Below, one piece after another: positions 56,384 to 64,000 of a stretch of 64,000 nt of DNA. The DNA is from Aliiglaciecola lipolytica E3. Lineage in GTDB: Bacteria; Pseudomonadota; Gammaproteobacteria; Enterobacterales; Alteromonadaceae. How positions within the stretch are numbered: the stretch's first letter is position 1; each line of letters opens with the position of its first letter. The DNA lies in NCBI RefSeq assembly GCF_000314975.1, contig NZ_BAEN01000076.1, positions 1 to 64,000 of the forward strand, in the 5' to 3' direction. A program made the position numbers and the translations under genes. The notes beneath the pieces were generated by a model. It made no database searches, was not told where the DNA came from, and worked only from the letters and a program-made list of their open reading frames with translations.

Positions 56384-56504
56384 ACTTAATTGATTAACAA
56401 AATAATCACAACTTTCAGCGTGCTCTTAACGCTTAATTCACAAGATTAAAAGGTTTAGCCCTTTTGTATTCCAGATAATAATTATCAAATGGAGAAAACA
56501 TTTT

Positions 56505-59180
56505 ATGTTTGACCGAACTCGTTTAGCTGCTGCCATAGTTCTGGCGCTGTCTAGCCAAGCTGTATACGCACAAGAAAGTCAAAATTCAACTAGTTCTGAT
56601 GAAGACAATGTTGAAGTCATTGATGTACGTGGGGTTCGAGCTAGTCTTGTTTCCGCAAAGAATATCAAAATGAATAGTGCAACTATTGTCGATGCTATTG
56701 TTGCAGAAGATATTGGTAAACTACCTGACAATAGCGTGGCGGCTGCATTGCAACGAGTCACCGGGATTCAAGTAGAGCGAACAAATGGTGAAGTAAATAC
56801 AGTACTGATTCGTGGTTTACCCGATGTTGTTACTACAATGAATAATCGCAATATCTTCACCACAACGGGTAGATCAATTGCGCTGGCGGATATTCCAGCA
56901 GACTTAGTGTACAAAGTTGATGTTAAAAAATCGCAAAGTGCTTCGGATTTTGAAGGTGGAATTGCAGGTTCTATTGATGTACAGCTAAGAAAACCCTTCG
57001 ATTTCGACGAAGGCTTTTCTGCCGCTGGTGGCTTGCGTTATGAATACAGTGATGAAGCAGAAGAGTGGAATCCGATTGGCAGTGTAACTCTAAATAATAA
57101 TTGGAACTCGGATGCGGGCCGCTTTGGTGCTTTAGTTAGCGTATCTCATCAAGATCGCGATTTTATGGATCAAGTAAACTTTGTCACTGCACCATTCACT
57201 CTGCCCGATGCAGTGGTAAATAATCCCAACTCTGTACCATTAAATGTTGAAGGGGAAGCAGCACTGGCACCTAACGTTATAGGCGGGTATTTCCGTTATG
57301 GAGACCGTGTCAGAGATTCGGCTAACGTGACTTTTCAGTGGGAACCAAATTCAAACAGCATGTATTATTTTGACTTTTTTGCCGTGCAATATGAGCAAAA
57401 TAGCCAGCTAAACTTTTGGGTACCATTACCGGATTGGGGCGGCTGGGGTCAGGGCTATGTAACCGAATATAAAGAAGGTACTAACGTAGCGCAAAGTGTC
57501 GTGCGTCCAGATGCACCTGGCACGATAACCAGTAACCAATCCTTTTATAACGCCTCGGATACCTATCAATACGCGATTGGTGGAAAGTGGTTATTTGACA
57601 ATATGACGGTGAAATCTGATTTAGCATTCACTGATAGCTCAGCGGATTATCGTGGTTTTATTCTTGATTTAGGTTTCTTTGCAGACACTATTAACTACGA
57701 TTATTCCAAAAATGGAGCAGGCATTTCCGATGTGGAAATTCTGGATGCAGATGGTAATCCCTACGATATGACCGATGAAAGTCAGTACTTATTATTTACT
57801 AATTTCGATCAGCTCAGTCGTCAAGAGGGAGACGCGGTTGATTGGACGATAGATGCTAATTATGGTTTAGATTCGTGGATCACCTCAGTGGATTTCGGTG
57901 TGCGTTTGAGCAAACGCACGGCGTTTAATCAAGAAGCAGATTCTGGCGGCAGAGGCAATATATCTGGTCGTGATGTGTTTCTATCTGAATTTCCAGGCAT
58001 GGCTGACTATACCCCAACAGGTTATATGAGTGATGTTACCCAATTAAATAACACTCAATGGCTCACCCCAAATGCCGACTATATTTTAGCTAACCGAGCT
58101 GAAATTAGAACCGCGATGGGTTACTCGCCTGATGATCCTGACTTCCTCCCTGCACGTTATTACGATAATACTGAAAAAAATTATGCAGCCTATGCGCAAG
58201 CTAATTTTACTCAAGAATTTGGTGATATGGTATTAGATGGTCAGTTTGGGGTACGTTACGTGACTTTAAAAACTGAGCTTAACGGTAACAGCATCACTGA
58301 TGGTGTGGTTAGCCCCATTACAGTAAGTACCAGCAACAATCAGTTGTTACCTGCTGTAAACTTGCGCTTGGAAGTAACTGACGAAGTTTATCTTCGTGCC
58401 GCGTATGGTGAAACTATTAGTCGACCTGCGTTTGCACAATTGAATCCAAGTGTTTCGTATTTCTTACCCTCTGAAACTGCCACATTGGGTTATGGTGATG
58501 GCGGAAATCCTGAGTTAAAAGCGGTAGAGTCGAAAAATTTTGATTTGTCTGCCGAATGGTATTTTAACGATGCAGGATCTTTAACCGCGAGCTATTTTTA
58601 TCGTGATATTGATGGATATGTTAAGTCAGTAGCAAATCGTGAAACAGTCAATGGCGAGGAGTTTTCAATTACTCGTCCGGTCAATAGTGGTGCAGGTTCC
58701 ATGACTGGGACTGAACTGGCTTATACGCAATTCTTCGATAATCTCCCTGGTTTATTATCTGGTTTAGGTATGCAAATTAATGCCACGTTTATTGACGCGG
58801 AAGCGGAAAACGCTGCGGGTGTTATGGAGCCGTTACCTAATGTTTCGGATGAATCTTATAACGCAGTATTGATGTACGAAAAAGACGGTGTATCTGCACG
58901 TTTAGCTTATAATTGGCGTAGTGAGTGGTTTGGTAGCTTTAACGAAGCTGGTGACCAACCGGGTAAATCTGTGGTACATAAGCCTATTAAATCATTAGAT
59001 TTTTCAATCAATTATGATGTGAATGAACATTGGACTATCTCTTTGGATGGCACTAACTTAACGGATGATGTTGCAAATGATTATTTCGGTGGCGATTCAT
59101 CTGCTGATGCGACTTTATACCCTAGAGATACTTACATAAGAGATCGAACTTTCTCTATCGGTGTTCGAGCAAGATTGTAA
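56505..59180 (+). CDS. TonB-dependent receptor, second arabinan-region copy
   Basis: This 891-residue outer-membrane transporter has a signal peptide (ending AVYAQ), a TonB-box region VEVIDVRGVRASL, a plug with KLPDNSVAAALQRVTGIQVE and VLIRGLPDVVTTMNNR, and a barrel ending SIGVRARL. It belongs to the same class as the receptor upstream but is clearly divergent from it, so the two may take different arabino-oligosaccharides. It has its own promoter and a terminator on both sides, so it is monocistronic. A GAGAAAA Shine-Dalgarno-like stretch precedes the ATG. Confidence 0.94.
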   Translation: MFDRTRLAAAIVLALSSQAVYAQESQNSTSSDEDNVEVIDVRGVRASLVSAKNIKMNSATIVDAIVAEDIGKLPDNSVAAALQRVTGIQVERTNGEVNTVLIRGLPDVVTTMNNRNIFTTTGRSIALADIPADLVYKVDVKKSQSASDFEGGIAGSIDVQLRKPFDFDEGFSAAGGLRYEYSDEAEEWNPIGSVTLNNNWNSDAGRFGALVSVSHQDRDFMDQVNFVTAPFTLPDAVVNNPNSVPLNVEGEAALAPNVIGGYFRYGDRVRDSANVTFQWEPNSNSMYYFDFFAVQYEQNSQLNFWVPLPDWGGWGQGYVTEYKEGTNVAQSVVRPDAPGTITSNQSFYNASDTYQYAIGGKWLFDNMTVKSDLAFTDSSADYRGFILDLGFFADTINYDYSKNGAGISDVEILDADGNPYDMTDESQYLLFTNFDQLSRQEGDAVDWTIDANYGLDSWITSVDFGVRLSKRTAFNQEADSGGRGNISGRDVFLSEFPGMADYTPTGYMSDVTQLNNTQWLTPNADYILANRAEIRTAMGYSPDDPDFLPARYYDNTEKNYAAYAQANFTQEFGDMVLDGQFGVRYVTLKTELNGNSITDGVVSPITVSTSNNQLLPAVNLRLEVTDEVYLRAAYGETISRPAFAQLNPSVSYFLPSETATLGYGDGGNPELKAVESKNFDLSAEWYFNDAGSLTASYFYRDIDGYVKSVANRETVNGEEFSITRPVNSGAGSMTGTELAYTQFFDNLPGLLSGLGMQINATFIDAEAENAAGVMEPLPNVSDESYNAVLMYEKDGVSARLAYNWRSEWFGSFNEAGDQPGKSVVHKPIKSLDFSINYDVNEHWTISLDGTNLTDDVANDYFGGDSSADATLYPRDTYIRDRTFSIGVRARL

Positions 59181-59200
59181 AACTGCTTAACGTTATTGAT

Positions 59201-59233
59201 TAGGCCTTAATCGTTCGATTAGGGCCTTTTTTA
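59201..59233 (+). terminator. Rho-independent terminator
   Basis: AGGCCTTAATCG-TTCG-ATTAGGGCCT is followed by TTTTTAA, 20 bases after the receptor stop. Confidence 0.85.
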
Positions 59234-59328
59234 ATACGCTCGTAAAAATTCTTCTTTTGGAATCAATCAAGGCTTATTGACATCCCTTCACTACTCACAA
59301 TTATAAACGAAACTACTTGTATTTTTAT

Positions 59329-59339
59329 TAGTATGATAA
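59329..59339 (+). promoter_or_regulatory. Recurring motif TAGTATGATAA before the sugar symporter
   Basis: One more copy of the motif, about 150 bases before the symporter ATG. TATTA/TAATA arms give it local dyad symmetry. The remainder of the 59234-59489 gap shows no gene. Confidence 0.45.
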
Positions 59340-59489
59340 TAGTATATTTGGAAAATTAACATTTAGTTTGCAAATACATTGAACGCATATTATTTCCTTA
59401 ACAAAACAGTGTATAACGTGACTAATATTTATTCTTCAAACCGCATTCTTGAATCGTCAAGGTTTGGTTTATAACTCGGGCACAGCGGT

Positions 59490-60833
59490 ATGGCTTCTCA
59501 AAAATTATCCCACGTAGAAAAAATCGGATTTGGCGCAGGTGATATGGCAGTCAATGTCATGGTTGCAGCTTTATTTTTCTTTATGTCGTTTTTTTACACC
59601 GATATTTATGGTTTAGATCCAGTCGATATGGGAATTTTGTTTTTAGTCGCTCGTTTCGTTGACGCGTTTACCGATCCGCTCATGGGAGTCATTACCGACA
59701 AAGTCAAAACCCGTTGGGGTCAATTTAGACACTGGTTCTTATTTTTATCAGTACCATATGGCGTTTCTGTAGTGTTGCTTTTTACCACCCCTGATTTCGA
59801 CTACAACATGAAGCTGCTTTGGGCTTACGTAACTTATCTATTTGCCACTTTAATGTTCACTGGTGTCGCTATCCCTTATATCTCATATATCGGTGTGTTG
59901 ACGGCTGACCCGCAAGAACGCTTGTCTGCAAACGGCTACCGCATGTTCTTTGCTAAAATTGCGAACGTAGTGATCGTGTTTTCAGTGCCATTGTTGGCAA
60001 CCAAATGGGGCGGCGAAAACTTAGCAGAAGGCTATCGTTTAGCAATGATTTTGGTGTCAGCCTGCGGTGTTGGTTTGTTCTTGTTTTGTTTTTTTACCAC
60101 CAAAGAACGCATCATTCATGAACCTCAAAAAGAAAGCGTGCTAACACAACTCAAAGTACTACTCAAAAATGACCAGTGGCTATTATTGTGTGCTGCCTGT
60201 GTTCTAGGTACTTTGGGTTATGCCATTCGTGGCAGTGTGGCCATGTACTATGCCAAATATTATTTAAATGCACCAGATTTGGCTGGCACATTCACAAGTG
60301 CTGGAATCGCTGCGTCGATTGTTTCTATGGTAGCCAGTACCTGGATAACTAAACGCTATTGCAAAATCAAGTTGTTTCGCTGGTCACAAATAGCCGTTTT
60401 GTTAATTTCAATTGCGATGTTTTTCACTGTTCAACCTGGTGACATAGTGCTTGCTTTTTCACTCTATATTATTTTGTGTTTTGTAGTGGATTTGCATGCG
60501 CCAGTTTTTTGGTCCGCTATCGCAGAAGCGGTGGATTACGGTGAAATCAAAGACGGTGTTCGCGCCTCAGGGTTATCCTTTGGTGGCATTTCGTTTTGTC
60601 AGAAAGCCGGTGGTGGTTTAGCTGGCCTTACTGGCGGTTTGTTATTGGCATTTTTCAACTATGAACCTAACGTACAGCAAAGTGATTATACCTTAGTAGG
60701 TTTAGCACTGATGTTGACGATTATCCCAGGTATTTTCCATGCGCTCTTAGGCTTGATTTTATTCAAGTACAAAATATCAGATGACTATTACACCAACATG
60801 GTGAAAACACAGCGTTTACCCGAAAAAAGTTAA
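59490..60833 (+). CDS. GPH-family sugar:cation symporter (MFS)
   Basis: This 447-residue inner-membrane transporter has about 12 transmembrane helices. The glycoside-pentoside-hexuronide signature is visible as FVDAFTDPLMGVITDKVKTR followed by WGQFR in the first cytoplasmic loop, and GDMAVNVMVAALFFFMSFFY opens helix 1. The family takes up glycosides and pentosides with protons or sodium. In this locus it most likely imports L-arabinose or short arabino-oligosaccharides. GH43 follows after 11 bases and GH127 after another 15, so the three form one unit. One member (GH43) has no signal peptide, consistent with import of oligosaccharides. Confidence 0.93.
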   Translation: MASQKLSHVEKIGFGAGDMAVNVMVAALFFFMSFFYTDIYGLDPVDMGILFLVARFVDAFTDPLMGVITDKVKTRWGQFRHWFLFLSVPYGVSVVLLFTTPDFDYNMKLLWAYVTYLFATLMFTGVAIPYISYIGVLTADPQERLSANGYRMFFAKIANVVIVFSVPLLATKWGGENLAEGYRLAMILVSACGVGLFLFCFFTTKERIIHEPQKESVLTQLKVLLKNDQWLLLCAACVLGTLGYAIRGSVAMYYAKYYLNAPDLAGTFTSAGIAASIVSMVASTWITKRYCKIKLFRWSQIAVLLISIAMFFTVQPGDIVLAFSLYIILCFVVDLHAPVFWSAIAEAVDYGEIKDGVRASGLSFGGISFCQKAGGGLAGLTGGLLLAFFNYEPNVQQSDYTLVGLALMLTIIPGIFHALLGLILFKYKISDDYYTNMVKTQRLPEKS

Positions 60834-60844
60834 AAGAGGTTTTT

Positions 60845-61789
60845 ATGACTGCGATTCCTACGCCCCTGATTCCGCAACGCGCCGATCCCTATATCCACAA
60901 GCACACGGATGGGTATTATTATTTTACGGCGTCAGTGCCAGCATACGATGGAATTGAGTTGCGCCGTTCGAAAACCCTTGAAGGTTTGGCCGAAGCAAAA
61001 ACAAAAATGGTATGGATGAAACCTGAAACTGGCCCGTATTCTGAATTAATTTGGGCGCCAGAAATTCACTTTAACGATGATGCTTGGTATGTGTATTTTG
61101 CAGCAGCACCGAGCCGAGAAATTAAAGACGATTTATTTCAACATCGTATGTATGCCATTACCACTAAGGCAGACAATCCAATTGATGGGGACTGGGATTT
61201 TTGCGGACAAATTGAAACACCGTTTGATACATTTTGTTTAGATGCAACCTCGTTTTATCACAATGACGAGCTCTACTACTGCTGGGCGCAAAAAGAACCA
61301 GGGATACGAGGTAATTCCAATTTGTACCTAGCCAAAATGGAAACACCTATCAAAATTAAAGGTGACATTACGCGTTTAAGCGTTCCCGAATTGGACTGGG
61401 AAATCATTGGCTTTTGGGTAAACGAAGGCGCGAATATACTTAAACGCAATGGCAAAATATTTTTAACTTATTCTGCCAGCGCTACCGACGAAAATTATGC
61501 GATGGGATTGCTGCATGCCGATTTAGATTCGGATTTGTTGGACCCTAAAAGTTGGACTAAAGAGTTAGAGCCGGTATTTCGAAGTAACGAACCTTTGTCA
61601 ATGTTTGGTCCTGGCCACAATAGCTTTACGCAAGACGAGGATGGCAACGATATTTTGGTTTATCACTGTCGGCAATATACCGAAATAGAAGGCGACCCGT
61701 TATGGAATCCTGATCGTCATACTTTTATCAAACGATTGCTTTGGGATGACAATGGTATGCCTGTCTTTGGTAAACCGGGTCAACCTTAA
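60845..61789 (+). CDS. GH43 arabinofuranosidase-like enzyme, cytoplasmic
   Basis: This 314-residue GH43 enzyme has no signal peptide. The propeller has ADPYIHKHTDGYYYF (base Asp), FCLDATSFYHNDELYYCWA and VNEGANILKRNGKIFLTYSAS with the general acid Glu, a pattern shared with the GH43 domain of the CBM13 lipoprotein at 44426. It probably removes L-arabinofuranose from imported oligosaccharides. An AGAGG ribosome-binding site precedes the ATG. It is the middle gene of the symporter-GH43-GH127 unit. Confidence 0.92.
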   Translation: MTAIPTPLIPQRADPYIHKHTDGYYYFTASVPAYDGIELRRSKTLEGLAEAKTKMVWMKPETGPYSELIWAPEIHFNDDAWYVYFAAAPSREIKDDLFQHRMYAITTKADNPIDGDWDFCGQIETPFDTFCLDATSFYHNDELYYCWAQKEPGIRGNSNLYLAKMETPIKIKGDITRLSVPELDWEIIGFWVNEGANILKRNGKIFLTYSASATDENYAMGLLHADLDSDLLDPKSWTKELEPVFRSNEPLSMFGPGHNSFTQDEDGNDILVYHCRQYTEIEGDPLWNPDRHTFIKRLLWDDNGMPVFGKPGQP

Positions 61790-61804
61790 AGTGACGTGAA
61801 GAAC

Positions 61805-64000
61805 ATGAAAATTATATTAACCTCTCCCAACTTGCGCACTTTTATGTGCGCCTGTTTTTTTACCCTTAGTCTTATTGGCTGCGACAATCAAGGTAGCGAA
61901 AATTCTGCGTATGAACAATCTGCCCTGCACAAACAACCGGTTGGTAAACAACAACTATTTAATTTACAACAAGTAAGTATTTTTGATGGCCCATTTGCTC
62001 ACGCTCAACAAACTAATGTGGGTTATTTATTGGCCATACAACCAGACAAACTATTAGCTCCCTATTTGCGTGAAGCCGGTCTAGAACCGAAAGTAGACTC
62101 TTATGGTAATTGGGAAAACACCGGTTTAGACGGTCATATTGGTGGGCATTATTTAAGTGCCTTGAGTTTGGCGTGGGCAGCGACTCAAGATACTGAATTG
62201 AAACGCCGTCTAGATTATATGCTAAATGAATTGCAAAAAGCACAAAATGCCAATGGTGGGTATCTAGGGGGGATTCCAAATGGCAAGGTTATGTGGGATG
62301 AAATAAAACAGGGAAATATTAAAGCCGACCTGTTTAGTCTAAACGACCGCTGGGTACCCTTGTACAACATAGACAAAATTTTCCACGGCTTACGCGATGC
62401 TTATCTTATTGCCAACAGCGAACAAGCCAAAACCATGCTGCTGTCGTTGGGGCAGTGGATGTTGGATGTCACCAATAATCTTAGTGACGAGCAAATCCAA
62501 CAAATGCTGTATTCAGAACACGGTGGTTTGAACGAAGTGTTCGCCGATATGTCCACAATCAGTGGTGATAAAGCCTATCTAGAACTAGCGCGTAAATTTT
62601 CTCATAAACGAATCATCGACCCATTGGTAGCTCATAAAGATGAATTAAATGGATTACATGCTAATACGCAAATCCCGAAAATTATTGGCGCTCTTAAAGT
62701 CGCGCAATTAAATAACGATGAAAGTTGGAAAGAAGCAGCAAGGTTTTTCTGGGAAACAGTAACCAAACAGCGGTCAGTGGCCATTGGCGGTAACAGCGTA
62801 CGCGAGCATTTTCACGATGCAGCAGATTTCAGTCCTATGGTGGAAGATCCGGAAGGACCTGAAACTTGCAATACCTACAATATGATCAAACTTAGCAAGT
62901 TGTTATTTTTACAAACTGCCGATACCCGCTATTTAGATTATTACGAAAGGGCTACTTATAACCATATTCTCTCATCACAACATCCAGAACATGGTGGACT
63001 AGTTTATTTCACTTCAATGCGCCCTGGACATTATCGGATGTATTCATCAGTGCAGGATTCAATGTGGTGTTGTGTAGGATCAGGCATTGAAAATCATAGT
63101 AAATATGGTGAATTAATTTATTCGCATTCTGTGGATAACCTGTCGGTTAACCTGTTTATAAGTTCGACGTTGAGATGGCCAGAAAAAGGTTTGAAATTAA
63201 CCCTTGAAACCCAGTTTCCTGACAGTCAAAACGTGGTGATAAAACTACACCAATTAGCCGAAAAGCAAATGGGTGAATTCGTGCTTAACATTCGCAAACC
63301 TGCATGGTTCAGTCACGATATCTCGATGTTTAAAAACGGTGAAAAAATTAATTATGTAGAAAATGAAGGCTATATTCAGATTCAACAAAACTGGCAGGAT
63401 GGCGATGAATTAAGTTTTGAATTGGCGGCCGGCTTATCTACTGAGCAATTGCCAGACGGGCAAAATTATTATGCAGTTTTGTATGGTCCAGTGGTATTAG
63501 CCACTCAAGTTCAAGCGTTTGATAATGAGGAACTGAGCTTTGTGGCAGATGATAGTCGTATGGGTCACATTGCTTCTGGACCTGTGTGTCCGCCAGAGGC
63601 ACTGCCGGTGATATTAGGAGATCCTGAAACGTTCGTCGGTTCGCTCAAACGTAGCGATTCCGTGCAGTTGGCGTTTACTAGCACTGAACATTTTGCAATT
63701 GGTAACACCCCTGATGATCAAGCTCTAACTAAGCGTTTAATTCCCTTTTTCCGATTGCACGATAGTCGCTATCAAATTTATTGGCCGCAGTTAAACGATC
63801 AAGCATTTGAACAGTTTGTAGATGACGCTAAAGCGCAAGCGGAAATTGAAGAACGGTTACGTGCTATTACTGTAGATATAATCACACCGGGAGAGCAACA
63901 ACCTGAAGTAGAACATAACTTCAAAGGTCAAGATACTCGTGCGGGAGTGAATGCTGGTAAGCATTGGCGTGATGCGTCTGGCTGGTTTGAATATGAACTA
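61805..64000 (+). CDS. GH127-type beta-L-arabinofuranosidase lipoprotein (cut by window end)
   Basis: An open frame of 732 codons runs from the ATG at 61805 to the window end without a stop. The N-terminus has a lipobox (LSLIGC, Cys26). The alpha/alpha-barrel (DUF1680) has NTGLDGHIGGHYLSALSLAW, YNIDKIFHGLRDAYL and GNSVREHFHD. The catalytic Glu is in EGPETCNTYN and the nucleophilic Cys in SMWCCVGSG, as in GH127/GH146 enzymes that use a zinc-bound cysteine. A beta-sandwich and further C-terminal domains follow. It would cleave beta-L-arabinofuranose linkages, for example in arabinan side chains or extensin-type glycans. GH127 against GH146 cannot be decided by eye. Confidence 0.92.
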   Translation, partial: MKIILTSPNLRTFMCACFFTLSLIGCDNQGSENSAYEQSALHKQPVGKQQLFNLQQVSIFDGPFAHAQQTNVGYLLAIQPDKLLAPYLREAGLEPKVDSYGNWENTGLDGHIGGHYLSALSLAWAATQDTELKRRLDYMLNELQKAQNANGGYLGGIPNGKVMWDEIKQGNIKADLFSLNDRWVPLYNIDKIFHGLRDAYLIANSEQAKTMLLSLGQWMLDVTNNLSDEQIQQMLYSEHGGLNEVFADMSTISGDKAYLELARKFSHKRIIDPLVAHKDELNGLHANTQIPKIIGALKVAQLNNDESWKEAARFFWETVTKQRSVAIGGNSVREHFHDAADFSPMVEDPEGPETCNTYNMIKLSKLLFLQTADTRYLDYYERATYNHILSSQHPEHGGLVYFTSMRPGHYRMYSSVQDSMWCCVGSGIENHSKYGELIYSHSVDNLSVNLFISSTLRWPEKGLKLTLETQFPDSQNVVIKLHQLAEKQMGEFVLNIRKPAWFSHDISMFKNGEKINYVENEGYIQIQQNWQDGDELSFELAAGLSTEQLPDGQNYYAVLYGPVVLATQVQAFDNEELSFVADDSRMGHIASGPVCPPEALPVILGDPETFVGSLKRSDSVQLAFTSTEHFAIGNTPDDQALTKRLIPFFRLHDSRYQIYWPQLNDQAFEQFVDDAKAQAEIEERLRAITVDIITPGEQQPEVEHNFKGQDTRAGVNAGKHWRDASGWFEYEL

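Noticed and set aside
62013-62279. Minus-strand reading frame inside the GH127 gene
   Set aside because: It is the antisense of a clearly conserved GH127 region and has no features of its own.

Overview
The window is a carbohydrate-degradation region from a marine gammaproteobacterium, most likely an Alteromonadales relative (Paraglaciecola/Catenovulum-like). The basis is low GC, large TonB-dependent receptors, sulfatases, a vSGLT-type sodium/sugar symporter, a PEP-CTERM protein and secreted lipoprotein glycosidases. The genus is an inference; no rRNA or tRNA gene is visible.

Region 1 (about 1-32 kb) looks like a utilisation locus for a sulfated galactan (agar/porphyran-like or a galactose-rich algal polymer). 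It starts at the cut edge of an IS3-family element. Next come a broken glycosidase remnant, a PEP-CTERM protein with a cohesin-like domain, and a secreted clan-A glycosidase with three cysteine-rich repeats and a C-terminal dockerin-like module. Then follow a sulfatase, a LacZ-type GH2 beta-galactosidase, a GH51-like lipoprotein, a TonB receptor with its FecI/FecR pair, a second sulfatase, a GH29 enzyme, a beta-propeller glycosidase, cis/trans fatty-acid isomerase (cti), the sodium/sugar symporter, an SGNH esterase, a second dockerin-bearing clan-A glycosidase with LamG and BACON modules, an alpha/beta-hydrolase esterase and an IclR regulator.

Region 2 (about 32.5-64 kb) is a complete arabinan/arabinose locus. 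Extracellular and periplasmic arabinanases and arabinosidases (four GH43, GH51, GH97, GH127 and a GH172 gene) and two TonB receptors feed a GPH-type symporter. Intracellular L-arabinose is handled by araA, araB and araD, and pentose phosphate by a transketolase at the head of the cluster. A HAD phosphatase and a secreted aldose epimerase complete the set.

Non-coding structure is rich. Two arrays of paired palindromes with GTAG-type signatures (REP/BIME-like) each fill a convergent intergenic region (29.94-30.49 kb and 46.37-46.80 kb). A short motif, T-N-G-T-A-T-K-A-Y-N-A, recurs in front of most transcription units of the arabinose region. A CCGTAAA...TTTACGG inverted repeat occurs in two divergent promoter regions of the galactan region. 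The GH172 gene carries an in-frame stop between its lipoprotein signal and its mature domain.

The most interesting candidate system is the pairing of a predicted surface-anchored cohesin-like PEP-CTERM protein with two glycosidases ending in dockerin-like calcium-loop repeats. This would be a minimal cellulosome-like arrangement in a Gram-negative marine bacterium.
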